Of a stretch of DNA of 64,000 bases, positions 47,624-56,053 are shown piece after piece. The notes under the pieces were generated by a model, which worked only from the letters and a program-made list of their open reading frames with translations, did no database searches and had not been told where the DNA came from. Made by a program: the position numbers and the translations under genes. Origin of the DNA: Albimonas pacifica (GTDB lineage Bacteria > Pseudomonadota > Alphaproteobacteria > Rhodobacterales > Rhodobacteraceae); assembly GCF_900113695.1 (NCBI RefSeq), contig NZ_FOQH01000005.1, positions 310,001-374,000 of the forward strand. The letters are read 5' to 3'. How positions within the stretch are numbered: the first letter of the stretch is position 1; the number at the start of each line of letters is the position of its first letter.

Positions 47624-47770
47624 CCGGTCGCTTGGAAACGAACGGCCGGCGGGGGCGCCGCCGGCCGGGGGTGAACGTCGACCCGGGGCAGGGCCGAAAT
47701 GCGGCGAACCGTGGCGCGGAAGTTGGCTCCGCTGCGTGGAGCGGGGGCGGCCCGCTCCGTCCGGGTCCGG

Positions 47771-48181
47771 TCAGTCGGCCGAGGGCGGCGCCAGCGGCGC
47801 GTTCGGCGAAGGGGCCGCGCCGGTTCCGCCGTCGGCGGGCGGCGGGGTCAGCAGGCGCTGCAGGTCGGGGGCGAGCTCGTCGTCGGCGTTGGTCGCGGGC
47901 GCCTCGTCGCCGGCGGAGGGCGTGCCGATGCGATCGAGCACCGAGCGCTCGCTCGAGCTCTGCGCCGCGATCACGGTCAGGACCAGCGAGGTGACGATGA
48001 AGGCGCCGGCCACCGCCCAGGTCGCCTTGGCGACGCCGGTGGTCGCGCCGCGGGACGAGACCATGCCGCCGCCGCCGCCGCCCCCGATGCCCAGCGCGCC
48101 GCCTTCGGAGCGCTGCAGCAGAACCAGGCCGATCAGCACGGCGGCGAGGATCAGGTGGATGATGAGCAGGACGTTTTCCAT
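47771..48181 (-). CDS. secG: preprotein translocase subunit SecG
   Basis: The 136-residue protein starts at ATG 48181 (MENVLLIIHLILAAVLIGLVLLQ). It has two membrane helices around a Gly-rich loop (SEGGALGIGGGGGGGMVSSRG) and a long acidic/proline C-terminal tail, typical of alphaproteobacterial SecG. SecG belongs to the SecYEG channel and aids insertion of preproteins. The in-frame upstream extension of 60 codons is basic and is not part of the gene. The ArnT-like gene lies further downstream on the same strand. Confidence 0.93.
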   Translation of the reverse strand: MENVLLIIHLILAAVLIGLVLLQRSEGGALGIGGGGGGGMVSSRGATTGVAKATWAVAGAFIVTSLVLTVIAAQSSSERSVLDRIGTPSAGDEAPATNADDELAPDLQRLLTPPPADGGTGAAPSPNAPLAPPSAD

Positions 48182-48375
48182 GGGCCGGGCGCTCTTTCCT
48201 TCCGGGCCGCGCGGCTCGCGCGGAGACGGAGCGCGCGCGGGCGCCCCTTTCGAACTTGGCCGGTCATCTAACGCGGCCGGGAGGCGATGTCGAGACGCCC
48301 CGCCTGACGCGAGGGGGCGCTTGATCGCCGCGCCGCATCGGCGCACCTGTTGGGGCGGCAACGGGAGGACCTGCG

Positions 48376-49380
48376 ATGACCGTCGAGATCCGAGAGATCG
48401 CCCGCCACGAGGGCGGGCCGATCCACGAGGCCGCGCTGCAAAGCGAGGCCGCCCGCGTGCGGCTGCTGAGCTGGGGCGGCGTGCTGCGCGACTGGCGCGC
48501 CGCGGTGGGGGGCGGCTGGCGGCCCTGCACGCTGGGCCTCGCGCGGTTCGAGGATTATCCCGCCCACTCGCCCGCCTTCGGAGCGATCTGCGGCCGGGTC
48601 GCGAACCGCATCGGCGGCGCGCGCTTCGCGCTGGAGGGGCGCGAGGTGCGCCTGACCCCCAACGAGGGGCGCAACCTGCTGCACGGCGGGCGGGGCCTGT
48701 CGCGCCGCACCTGGCGGATGGAGGCGGCCGCGGGCGGCCTGCGCCTGAGCTACGACAGTCCCGACGGCGAGGACGGCTTCCCCGGCGCGGTGGCCTTCGA
48801 GGTCTTCGTGCGGCTCGAAGGCGCGCGGCTGATCTACGAGATGCACGCCCGCCCCGACCGCCCGACGCCGATCAACCTGGCGCAGCACGCCTACTGGAAC
48901 CTCGACGGGGGCGGCGACGTGCTCGACCAGCGCCTGACGCTCGACGCGCAGGCCTGGGCCGAGATCGACGCCGAGAAGATCCCCACCGGCCGGCTGATCC
49001 CGGCGGGCGAGGGCCTGCCGGACTTCCGGATGGGGCGCACGCTGCGCGGCGCGGACGGGCAGGGGATCGCGATCGACCACGCCTACGCGCTGACCGGGGG
49101 CCGCGACCCCGCGCGCCCCGCGGCGGAGCTGGAGAGCTCGGCCGGCGATCTTCGCATGCGGCTGTGGACCGATCAGCCCAGCGTGCAGGTCTATGACGCG
49201 CCCGCCCTGTCGCTCAGCGCGCCCGGCCTCGACGGCCCGCCGGCGGGACCCTTCGGGGGGCTGTGCCTCGAGGCGCAGAACTTCCCCGACGCGCCGAACC
49301 GGCCGGAGTTCCCCAGCCCGATCGCCACGCCCGAGGCGCCCTATTTCCAGAAGCTGGAGATCGAGATCGCGCCCACGTAG
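48376..49380 (+). CDS. galM: aldose 1-epimerase
   Basis: The 334-residue protein matches galactose mutarotase. It contains GAICGRVANRIGGARF, NLLHGGRGL, DGEDGFPGAV, the catalytic His region LAQHAYWNLDG and the catalytic Glu region GLCLEAQNFPDAPNRPEFPSP. It interconverts the alpha and beta anomers of aldoses in the cytoplasm. It stands alone without other galactose genes. Its TAG stop codon is part of the left arm of a 22-nt inverted repeat (49377-49398 with 49440-49461). Confidence 0.93.
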   Translation: MTVEIREIARHEGGPIHEAALQSEAARVRLLSWGGVLRDWRAAVGGGWRPCTLGLARFEDYPAHSPAFGAICGRVANRIGGARFALEGREVRLTPNEGRNLLHGGRGLSRRTWRMEAAAGGLRLSYDSPDGEDGFPGAVAFEVFVRLEGARLIYEMHARPDRPTPINLAQHAYWNLDGGGDVLDQRLTLDAQAWAEIDAEKIPTGRLIPAGEGLPDFRMGRTLRGADGQGIAIDHAYALTGGRDPARPAAELESSAGDLRMRLWTDQPSVQVYDAPALSLSAPGLDGPPAGPFGGLCLEAQNFPDAPNRPEFPSPIATPEAPYFQKLEIEIAPT

Positions 49381-49461
49381 GGCGCATTTCAATGCGCCAT
49401 GACCGGCGCCCATGGGGGGCGGACCGGGGCGCGTGGAGCGGCGCATTGAAATGCGCCCTAC
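49377..49461. repeat. 22-nt inverted repeat overlapping the galM stop
   Basis: Perfect complementary arms (49377-49398 and 49440-49461) are separated by 41 nt. Each arm is itself nearly palindromic around GGCGCATT/AATGCGCC. The left arm begins within the galM stop codon. The structure could serve as a terminator for galM, or be a small mobile-type repeat. Confidence 0.8.
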
Positions 49462-49510
49462 GCGGCGGTGAACGGGGACGGACGCCGGGGGCGCTCCCGC
49501 GCCCCGGGCC

Positions 49511-50338
49511 TCAGCCGTTCATCAGCCGCGCGACCTGGTCGGCGATGGGGTCGGTGGGCAGCGAGGGGGCGTCGGCGCTGACCCGCTCGGGCGCGTCGAC
49601 CCGCCGCCAGGTCTCGCCCTGGTAGATCTCGAAGGGCGTGAACTTGGCCTTGTAGTCCATCTTCGGCGAGCCGGGGACCCAGTAGCCGAGGTAGACGTAG
49701 GGCAGGCCCGCGGCCCGCGCGATCTCGAGATGGTCGAGGATCATGTAGGTGCCGAGCGAGCGGCGATCCTCCTCCGGCTCGAAGAACGAGTAGACCATCG
49801 ACAGCCCGTCGGCGAGCACGTCGGTCAGGCAGGCGCCGACGAGCACGTCGGGCCCGCGCTCGCCCTTGGCGCGGTCGGGGGCGCGGCGATACTCGACGAC
49901 GCGGGTGCGCACCGGCGTCTCCTCGATCATCGCGGCGAACTCGAAGGCGTCCATCTCCGCCATGCCGCCGTCGGCATGGCGACGGTCGAGATAGCGGCGG
50001 AACAGGTCGTACTGGTCCTCGGTCGCCTGGGCCTCGGCCGCGTGGCGGGCGAGGTCGGCGTTGCGCGCCCGGATCCGGCGCAGCGTGCGTCCGGGGCGGA
50101 AGCCCTCGACCGGGATGCGGGTCGACAGGCACGCGTTGCAGCCCGCGCAGGACGGCCGGTAGACCACGCCCTGGCTGCGGCGGAACCCGCGCAGCGACAG
50201 GAAGTCGTTGACCGCGGCGGCGTCGGGGTTGCGCAGGGTGGTGAACAGCTTCCGTTCCGACCGCCCGTCCAGGTAGGGGCAGGGCTGCGGGGCCGTCACG
50301 AAGAACTGCGGCGCGATCTTTCCCTGATGGTGGCTCAT
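49511..50338 (-). CDS. bpt: aspartate/glutamate leucyl(arginyl)-transferase
   Basis: The 275-residue protein matches the bacterial ATE/Bpt family, which adds Leu from tRNA to N-terminal Asp or Glu and marks proteins for ClpAP through the N-end rule. The Cys-rich N-domain is seen as [17 protein letters not shown], and the C-domain as [33 protein letters not shown]. The start [23 protein letters not shown] is typical. It is monocistronic with 419 bp upstream to the DUF2852 gene. Confidence 0.93.
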   Translation of the reverse strand: MSHHQGKIAPQFFVTAPQPCPYLDGRSERKLFTTLRNPDAAAVNDFLSLRGFRRSQGVVYRPSCAGCNACLSTRIPVEGFRPGRTLRRIRARNADLARHAAEAQATEDQYDLFRRYLDRRHADGGMAEMDAFEFAAMIEETPVRTRVVEYRRAPDRAKGERGPDVLVGACLTDVLADGLSMVYSFFEPEEDRRSLGTYMILDHLEIARAAGLPYVYLGYWVPGSPKMDYKAKFTPFEIYQGETWRRVDAPERVSADAPSLPTDPIADQVARLMNG

Positions 50339-50757
50339 GGACCTCTGGGGAGACCTCCGGGGACCTCTGAAACGAGTCGCAACTTAGCAGCCGGTCATCA
50401 ACCCGTCATCATTCCCGCCGCGCAAACGCGTTCAGGATCCTGCGACCATGGCGCCGGCGCCATGATTTTCCGCCGGTTCGTTCGTTGGGAAAATCAACCG
50501 CCGCGCCGGAGGCCCCGCGTCCCGTTCCGGAACGGCGCGCCGCCCCAGAACGGGGAACGCCCGGAGACCTCGCGGTCTCCGGGCGCGTCAGGCCCCGACG
50601 TCGGGGGAGAGGGGGAAGACCCCGCCGCCGGGGCCTCGGTCCCCCCGAAGGGCGACCGGTCCGCGTGGGCGCCTGCGCGCGATCGCGCGGCGCCCGGGTC
50701 TTCGGGCCCGGGACCCGCGTCAGGTCCCGGGCGAGGCGCCCGCCGGGCCGTGGCCCG
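50339..50757. other. intergenic stretch between bpt and DUF2852 genes
   Basis: This 419-bp stretch holds two perfect hairpins, one at 50558-50585 (12-bp stem) and one at 50706-50732, but no gene I can support. A plus-strand frame across it continues antisense into the DUF2852 gene and is a GC artefact. The bpt promoter should lie near 50340-50480, which contains the least GC-rich sequence here. Confidence 0.65.
50706..50732 (-). terminator. hairpin behind the DUF2852 gene
   Basis: A perfect 10-bp stem (50706-50715 with 50723-50732) with a CGCGTCA loop lies 26 bp downstream of the stop. No T run follows, so it may be a weak or factor-dependent terminator. Confidence 0.45.
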
Positions 50758-51138
50758 TCAGGCGGTGGCGGCGTCGGCCGTCGGCCGGCGGCGGTCGTCC
50801 ATGAACTGGTCGAACTCGGCCTGGTCCTTGGCCTTGCGCAGCCGCTCGAGGAACGCCTGGAAGGCCTCCTGCTCCTCCTCGAGGCGACGCAGGGTCTCCT
50901 CCTTGTAGCTGTCGAAGGCGGTGTTGCCGCTCGACTGGTAGACGCCGCCCGCGCGACGTTTCCAACGGGAGTTGCAGCCCTTGCCCATGCGTCCGCTCCA
51001 GATCATGTAGAAGAGAAAGGCGAGCCCCAGCGGCCACGCCACGATGAAGAGGAAGACCATCGCTCCGATCCAGCCGGGCTTGCCCCAGTGGTCCAGCGTG
51101 GCTTCCCCGCGTTTCAGCAGGTCCTTGATCCTGTCCAT
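50758..51138 (-). CDS. DUF2852 family membrane protein
   Basis: The 126-residue protein has one strong membrane helix (GWIGAMVFLFIVAWPLGLAFLFYMIWSGRMG) and a charged coiled-coil-like C-terminal half (FDSYKEETLRRLEEEQEAFQAFLERLRKAKDQ). It fits DUF2852, a small alphaproteobacterial family of unknown role. The linker YQSSGNTAFDSY is the most conserved part. A pair of nested palindromes lies 28-51 bp upstream of its start and suggests control by a DNA-binding regulator. Confidence 0.87.
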   Translation of the reverse strand: MDRIKDLLKRGEATLDHWGKPGWIGAMVFLFIVAWPLGLAFLFYMIWSGRMGKGCNSRWKRRAGGVYQSSGNTAFDSYKEETLRRLEEEQEAFQAFLERLRKAKDQAEFDQFMDDRRRPTADAATA

Positions 51139-51165
51139 CTCCGTCTCGGTCCTCTCAGATGTCGA

Positions 51166-51189
51166 TGTGAATGTAATTCACATTTACAT
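51166..51189 (-). promoter_or_regulatory. nested palindromic operator upstream of DUF2852
   Basis: TGTGAAT-GTA-ATTCACA (51166-51182) is a perfect 7-bp inverted repeat. It overlaps a second one, ATGTAA-N7-TTACAT (51171-51189). The AT-rich block stands out in this GC-rich genome. The binding protein cannot be named: the spacing differs from the CRP/FNR pattern by one base. Confidence 0.6.
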
Positions 51190-51292
51190 AGATGGGCGAC
51201 CCCGGCCGCTTCGCAAGAGGGGTCCCGCGGAATTCCGCACGGGATTTTCACGCAGGGCGGCGCGCGATCCGTCGGGGGGGCTGAGCAGGGGC

Positions 51293-52795
51293 TCAGCGCG
51301 CCTCGGCAGGCGCCGCGGCGGCGGCGACATGGTCGTCGAGGTCGGGGATCAGCCGGCGCAGGTGGTCGAGGTCGGGGGGCGGCGTCTCGCCGTCGTCGTC
51401 CAGGATCGCGTCGAGCGGATCCTCACGCCCCTCGGGGTCCCGCTCGGGCCAGGCGGGGTCGCCGTAGATCATCGCCCGCTCGAAACGGGTCGCGCAGACG
51501 CCCCCGCCCAGCACGGCCGAGGCGAAGGCGGGCGGGCGACGGATCGCGGCGTGGGCGGCGCGGTTGAAGCGGCGGCAGGCGGCCTCGGCCTCCGGGTCCG
51601 GGGCCGCCGAGGGCCGCAGCAGGCCGCCGGCGAGCAGCACCACCAGCGTCTGGCGCACCCGGTGCGGATCGTGGCCGCCGGCGGCCACGTGGGCGATCGC
51701 CTCGGCCATCGTGCACGGCCCGCGCGCGGCGAAGGCGAGGGCGGGGACCGCGATCCCGGGCTTCGGCTCCACCCGGCCGCGGGCGGCGAGGATCGAGGGC
51801 GCCGCCGACAGGGGGGCGGCGGCGATCACCGACAGGCGGTCGAGCTCGGCCTCGGCCTGCGCGGGGGCCAGCGCCTCCTGGCCGCGGGCGAAGACGTCCA
51901 TGCGGAAGGTGCGGCCGGCGGCGATGTCGCGCAGCATCTCGGCGTCGCCCCGGCCCAGCCGCTCGGCCTCGGCCAGGCGCTCGCGCACGGGGGCGGAGAA
52001 GGCGAGGCGGTCGAAATTGTCGGTCAGCCGCGCGGACCCGAGGTAGGACAGGCGCGCCGGCGCCAGCGCCTCGGCGACCTCGTGGGGCCAGCAGGCGCCG
52101 GCGCCGGCGGGCAGGTATTCGTGGGCGAGATACTCCATCGGGAACCGCGACAGCCGCCGGGTGAAGCGCGACAGCGCCGGCGAGGCGCGCAGCAGGCCCG
52201 CCTGCGCCTCGTCCAGCACGGCGAAGAAGCCCTGCGCCTCGCGGATCGCGCGTTCGGCCGCGGGGCCGCGGCGGCCGGCGGCGAAGCTCGCGACGAGCGC
52301 GCGGAACGGCTCGATCGCGGCCCATCCCGCGGCGGCGTTGTAGCCCAGGTAGACCAGCGCGCCCGGCGCCGTCGCCTCGCGCAGCAGGCGGGCGAGGTCG
52401 GCGCGCGCGGCGGCGTCGAGCCAGGTCCAGACCCCGTGCGCCATCGCCACGTCGAAGCGGCCGAGCGCGGCGGGATCGGCGAGCAGCTCCTCGAACGAGG
52501 CCTCCAGGAAGGCGACGTTGCCCAGCTCCGCGGCGTCGGCCAGCGCCCGCGCGCGCAGCACGTGGTCGGGGTCCGCGTCGACGCCCACGAAGCGGTGGCG
52601 CGGGTTGGCGGCGGCCAGCAGCGACAGGCCGAAGCCCGCGCCGCACCCGAGGTCGAGCACCCGCAGCGGCCGGTCGAGCGCGATGGGCCGCCGCCCGCGC
52701 AGCGCCTGCAGGGCGTGGAGCATCAGGGGCGCGGCCTCGGGCTGGAAGCTCGCGACATAGTTGCGGTCGACCCGGTATCCCCCCGTGGCGCTCAT
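51293..52795 (-). CDS. SAM-dependent methyltransferase with regulatory domain
   Basis: The 500-residue protein has a class I methyltransferase domain in its first half. The SAM-binding motif VLDLGCGAGFG is at about 46-56, acidic VGVDADPDHV follows, and FDVAMAHGVWTWLD is motif IV. The second half (from about 215) fits the methyltransferase regulatory domain family, and the end is acidic. Proteins of this layout occur in many proteobacteria and their substrates are unknown. It starts MSATGGYRVDRNYVASFQPE and stands alone. Confidence 0.85.
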   Translation of the reverse strand: MSATGGYRVDRNYVASFQPEAAPLMLHALQALRGRRPIALDRPLRVLDLGCGAGFGLSLLAAANPRHRFVGVDADPDHVLRARALADAAELGNVAFLEASFEELLADPAALGRFDVAMAHGVWTWLDAAARADLARLLREATAPGALVYLGYNAAAGWAAIEPFRALVASFAAGRRGPAAERAIREAQGFFAVLDEAQAGLLRASPALSRFTRRLSRFPMEYLAHEYLPAGAGACWPHEVAEALAPARLSYLGSARLTDNFDRLAFSAPVRERLAEAERLGRGDAEMLRDIAAGRTFRMDVFARGQEALAPAQAEAELDRLSVIAAAPLSAAPSILAARGRVEPKPGIAVPALAFAARGPCTMAEAIAHVAAGGHDPHRVRQTLVVLLAGGLLRPSAAPDPEAEAACRRFNRAAHAAIRRPPAFASAVLGGGVCATRFERAMIYGDPAWPERDPEGREDPLDAILDDDGETPPPDLDHLRRLIPDLDDHVAAAAAPAEAR

Positions 52796-52933
52796 CGCCC
52801 TGGCCCTGTCGTTTCGGGGCCCGGCGCGCGGGTCGGGCGCGGTCGCCCCCGGACCCCCGCGCCCGTTCCGGAGCCTGGCGAGGGCGGAACGGACGCGGGG
52901 AACTCCCCGCGGGGGCGGGCGGGGAGAGGGGCG

Positions 52934-53449
52934 TCAGAAATCGGAAGTGTCCCCCCCGCCGAAGTCGTAGTCGGCCAGCGGATCCCAGGCCGAGCGGCCG
53001 TCGCCGCCGTCGTCGTCCGCCTCGCCGATCTTGAACATCAGCACCGGGGTGGACTTGTCGACGGACCGGCCCAGGCCCTTGATCTCGTGGACCAGGATCT
53101 CGAGCCCCTCGAGCTCCTCGGCCGCGTCCTTGAGATAGGCGAGCGCGCGCGCGTCGGCCGCCGAGACCCCGTCGAGCTTGAGGAAGAAGTCCGCCGCGGC
53201 CGTCGAGGCAGCCTCGCGCACCTTCTGCACGGCGGGCAGGAGCAGGCTCGCGACATGCACGCTGGCGGAGCCGTCCACCAGCAGGTCGTCGAACCGGTCG
53301 AAGAGCGCGATGGCCTCGCGTTCCGTTTCGTCGAGCCGCTTGAGGAGATCGCGGTCGTCCGCGATCTCGTCGAGCTCGACCCAGTTGCCGCTCAGGTCAT
53401 GGACGTTCGCCTTGCCGGCGCCGCCGCCGCCTCCGCTGCTTGCAGGCAT
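52934..53449 (-). CDS. acidic protein of unknown function
   Basis: The 171-residue protein starts at ATG 53449 (MPASSGGGGGAGKANVHDLSG). After a Gly-rich start it is helical and strongly acidic, with many Leu/Asp/Glu residues (LLKRLDETEREAIALFDRFDDLLVDG). A possible coiled coil covers about 35-125. The C-terminal tail is Asp/Gly-rich. There is no signal, membrane helix or recognised domain. The frame continues upstream for 23 codons, but the Gly-Ser linker start is more plausible. Confidence 0.65.
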   Translation of the reverse strand: MPASSGGGGGAGKANVHDLSGNWVELDEIADDRDLLKRLDETEREAIALFDRFDDLLVDGSASVHVASLLLPAVQKVREAASTAAADFFLKLDGVSAADARALAYLKDAAEELEGLEILVHEIKGLGRSVDKSTPVLMFKIGEADDDGGDGRSAWDPLADYDFGGGDTSDF

Positions 53450-53596
53450 GTCGGATCCTCCCCAGGGTCGTCCGGCCCGGTCCCCGCCGGGCGCATGACG
53501 TAGGGGAATATGGCGCATCGAGATTGAACTGCGGGTGAGCCGGCCGGACGGGCGCCGTTCATCTGGCCCGCCCGGGCGGGGGCCGGCGTCTGCGGC

Positions 53597-54361
53597 TCAG
53601 AACCGCCGCCACAGGCCCAGGCGCACCTGCACGCCGTCGGCGACCGCGCGGCTCCACGGCGTCGCCTCGACCTGGAGCGAGAGGCTGTCGCCCGCCCCGA
53701 TCTCGCGCACCGCGATCAGCGAGACGCGCGTGGCCTGCCAGGCGCGCGCGCCGCGGAAGCCGCGGACCGCGGCCTCGCCGTCGAGATCCGCCTCGATCTG
53801 GGCCATGGCGAGCCAGCCCGGCGCCGGGCGCAGGCCGAGCACGGCGGCCCCCAGCGCGCGGTCGGCCTCGTCTCCCGCCGTCTCGACCCGCCAGCCGACC
53901 GAGGCCTCGGTCCAGGCGTCGCCCAGGGCGGTGGCGAAGCCCTTGCCCCACATCAGCCGGGCGGCCATGTCGGCGCCGTCGTCGGCCTTGAGCACCCCGC
54001 CCCCCGCCTCGGCCTGAAGGGAGACGACGTGCCCCGTTTCGCTCTGCAGGAGGCGGGCGCGCACGAAGCCCTCCACCCGGCCCTCGAACCGTCCGGGCTG
54101 GCCGGGGTCGATCACCTGGTTGCTGTTGAAGCCGACCGTGAGGCCGTCGAGCAGCCCGTGCTCCATATAGCGGTCGCGGCGCAGGCCGGTGGGCCCGTCG
54201 GGATCGGGAGCGGCGGCGGTCGAGAGGAAGCTCGTCCCCGGCTCCGCCGTCCAGGCGCCGGCGAGCGCGGGCGGCGGGCCGAGGGCGAGGCCAAGCAGCA
54301 GCGCGGCCGCCGGCCATGGCGCGCAACGGCGGATCGGGCGGCGCAGTCCGGGAAGGGGCAT
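53597..54361 (-). CDS. predicted outer-membrane protein
   Basis: The 254-residue protein has an export signal (APWPAAALLLGLALGPPPALA, cleavage before GAWTAEPG). It then shows alternating polar/hydrophobic strands of about ten residues (FVRARLLQSETGHVVSLQAEAG, SVGWRVETAG, SLSLQVEATPW) and ends in VRLGLWRRF. The terminal Phe and strand pattern suggest a small beta-barrel inserted by the BAM complex. No specific family is recognised, and no neighbour suggests a function. Confidence 0.65.
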   Translation of the reverse strand: MPLPGLRRPIRRCAPWPAAALLLGLALGPPPALAGAWTAEPGTSFLSTAAAPDPDGPTGLRRDRYMEHGLLDGLTVGFNSNQVIDPGQPGRFEGRVEGFVRARLLQSETGHVVSLQAEAGGGVLKADDGADMAARLMWGKGFATALGDAWTEASVGWRVETAGDEADRALGAAVLGLRPAPGWLAMAQIEADLDGEAAVRGFRGARAWQATRVSLIAVREIGAGDSLSLQVEATPWSRAVADGVQVRLGLWRRF

Positions 54362-54469
54362 GGCGGGCTCCGTCCATCAGGGGATGACGGGGCCGATGGT
54401 GACGCTTGTAGGTAAACGAAGGCTTAGCGCCGCTGCACAGGTCTGGCCGCGGGGCGCGGCGCAGGCGAA

Positions 54470-54495
54470 ACGGGCCGGCGCGGCGGCCGGCCCGT
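54470..54495 (-). terminator. hairpin behind the YeeE/YedE pair
   Basis: A 10-bp perfect stem (54470-54479 with 54486-54495) lies 21 bp beyond the stop of the second gene. On the minus strand it is followed by TTTCGCC, which is compatible with termination. Confidence 0.6.
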
Positions 54496-54515
54496 CGTGC
54501 AAGGGGGATGGGGCC

Positions 54516-54956
54516 TCAGGCGCGGGCCTGGGCGAACCTGCGGTCGACCAGCGCGAACAGAGCCATGCCCGCGACCATCGCGGCGAGGAACACCGCCACC
54601 GGCGCGCCGCCGATGGCCAGCGCCGCCAGCCCGCCGCCCGGGCAGATCCCCGAGAGGCCCCAGCCGATCCCGAAGAGCGCCGAGCCGCCGACCAGCCGCG
54701 CGTCGATCTGCGGGCGGGCGGGGCCGGGCATGGCGCCGCCGAAGACGGCGGCGCGCCGCGGGCGGGCCAGGAGCCAGGCCGCCGCGCTGACCGACATGGC
54801 GCCCGCCATCACGAACATCAGCGTGGGGTCCCAGGTCCCCGCGGGGATCGCCAGCACGTCGAGGAAGGCCAGCACCCGCGCCGGGTTGGCCATGTCCGAG
54901 ACCAGCAGGCCGAGCCCGAAGGCCAGCCCCACGACGAAAGCGAGAACTCTGCGCAT
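54516..54956 (-). CDS. YeeE/YedE-family sulfur transporter, subunit B (DUF6691 type)
   Basis: The 146-residue protein has about four membrane helices. It starts MRRVLAFVVGLAFGLGLLVSDMANPARVLAFLDV and carries GWGLSGICPGGGLAALA, with the conserved Cys of this family. Together with the preceding gene it forms a split YeeE/YedE (PmpA/PmpB-like) transporter, thought to move thiosulfate or related sulfur compounds. The two genes are 12 bp apart and share the promoter upstream of subunit A. Confidence 0.9.
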   Translation of the reverse strand: MRRVLAFVVGLAFGLGLLVSDMANPARVLAFLDVLAIPAGTWDPTLMFVMAGAMSVSAAAWLLARPRRAAVFGGAMPGPARPQIDARLVGGSALFGIGWGLSGICPGGGLAALAIGGAPVAVFLAAMVAGMALFALVDRRFAQARA

Positions 54957-54968
54957 CGTCTCCTCCCC

Positions 54969-55409
54969 TCAGAGCAGCCGGCCGAGCGCCACGGTGGCGA
55001 TCGCGGCCCCCATGAACACGCCCATCGCCGTCAACGAGCGCCGCGACAGCCGCGCCGCCCCGCAGACCCCGTGGCCCGACGTGCAGCCGGAACCCAGCCG
55101 GGCCCCGAAGCCCACCAGCAGGCCCGCCACGATCAGGGTCGGGGCGTCCGCCTCGACCACGATCTCCTTCACCCCGCCGAGGCCGAGGTAGAGCGCCGGC
55201 GCCAGGATCATCCCCAGCAGGAACAGCGCGTTTTCCGCCGTCAGCAGCCGCCCGGCGCGCCCGCCGGGAAGACCGCGCATCAGGTCCTCGATCAGCCCGC
55301 CGGCGATCCCGGAAATTCCCGCGATCCGCCCCGAGCCCAGCAGCAGCAGCCCCGAGGCCGCGCCGATCAGCGCGCCGCCCAGGAGGCCCAGGATCCAGTC
55401 AGGGTTCAT
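54969..55409 (-). CDS. YeeE/YedE-family sulfur transporter, subunit A
   Basis: The 146-residue protein has four hydrophobic helices, starting MNPDWILGLLGGALIGAASGLLLL. It bears the signature GSGCTSGHGVCGAARLS, whose cysteines relay sulfur in YeeE-type thiosulfate uptake. It resembles the BigR/PmpA-associated members, whose genes are repressed by a sulfide- or persulfide-sensing ArsR-type regulator. Upstream is a matching operator on a strong promoter (see 55428-55471). No regulator gene is adjacent. Confidence 0.92.
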   Translation of the reverse strand: MNPDWILGLLGGALIGAASGLLLLGSGRIAGISGIAGGLIEDLMRGLPGGRAGRLLTAENALFLLGMILAPALYLGLGGVKEIVVEADAPTLIVAGLLVGFGARLGSGCTSGHGVCGAARLSRRSLTAMGVFMGAAIATVALGRLL

Positions 55410-55427
55410 GTGCTCATTCCGTCAAGA

Positions 55428-55443
55428 ATTCGATTACGCGAAT
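55428..55443 (-). promoter_or_regulatory. SqrR/BigR-like operator
   Basis: ATTC-GATTACGC-GAAT matches the ATTC-N8-GAAT pattern known for the sulfide-responsive repressor SqrR of Rhodobacter. It is an inverted repeat extending to ATTCG/CGAAT, placed just after the -10 element and 19-34 bp before the start of the YeeE gene, where bound repressor would block transcription. Confidence 0.75.
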
Positions 55444-55471
55444 ATATATTGCACGTAAAATCGCTGTGCAA
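55443..55471 (-). promoter_or_regulatory. sigma-70 promoter of the YeeE/YedE pair
   Basis: On the minus strand TTGCAC (55471-55466) and TATATA (55448-55443) are separated by 17 bp. This is close to the consensus and unusually AT-rich for this genome. The operator begins at the end of the -10 box. Confidence 0.75.
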
Positions 55472-55546
55472 GAGGCGTGACGAAACCGAACGCCGCCGCG
55501 CTGCGTAAACCCTGGCAGAGGACCGACAGAGATCGAGGAGCGCGAG

Positions 55547-56038
55547 ATGCCCGCCACCCGGCCGACCCGACCCGCCCGCCGCCGGCGCGATCGCCTGCGC
55601 CCGGGCCTGCGCCTCGCCGCCGCCCTGGCGCTCGCGCTCGCGCCCGCGGCGCCGTTTCCCGCCGCGCAGGCGCAGGAGGCGGGGCAGGGGGCCGACCTGC
55701 GCGCGGCGATCGAGGGGCAGCTCGAAGCCTTCCTCGCCGGCGACGTCGAGGCGGCCTGGGGCTTCGCCTCGCCCGACATCCAGGGCCTGTTCGGCTCGCC
55801 GGAGAATTTCGGGCGGATGGTGCGGCAGGGCTATCCGATGGTCTGGGCGCCCGCGGAGTGGCGCTTCGGCGAGCTCGCCCCCGAGACCACCCCCGGCGGC
55901 CCGCGCCTGCGCCAGTCGGTGATCCTGCGCGACGCCTCCGGCGCGCTGTGGATCGCCGACTATTGCATGATGCCGATGGAGGGGGGCTGGCGGATCGACG
56001 GCGTGACTTTGCGCAAGCCCGAGTCGACCGGCGTCTGA
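55547..56038 (+). CDS. DUF4864 domain exported protein
   Basis: The 163-residue protein has an Arg-rich N-terminus and hydrophobic signal (LRLAAALALALAPAAPFPAAQAQ). The mature domain contains IEGQLEAFLAGDVEAAWGFASPDIQGLFGSPENF, quoted in part, and ends in GGWRIDGVTLRKPE. This fits DUF4864, an NTF2-like domain of about 110 residues found in alphaproteobacteria. Its function is unknown. It diverges from the yeeE promoter region and converges with the hemerythrin gene. Confidence 0.85.
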   Translation: MPATRPTRPARRRRDRLRPGLRLAAALALALAPAAPFPAAQAQEAGQGADLRAAIEGQLEAFLAGDVEAAWGFASPDIQGLFGSPENFGRMVRQGYPMVWAPAEWRFGELAPETTPGGPRLRQSVILRDASGALWIADYCMMPMEGGWRIDGVTLRKPESTGV

Positions 56039-56053
56039 GGCCCCGCCGCGCCC

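Noticed and set aside
50463-50908. Plus-strand frame between bpt and the DUF2852 gene
   Set aside because: It is Pro/Gly/Arg-rich, runs antisense into the DUF2852 gene and contains two hairpins, so it is more likely untranslated.
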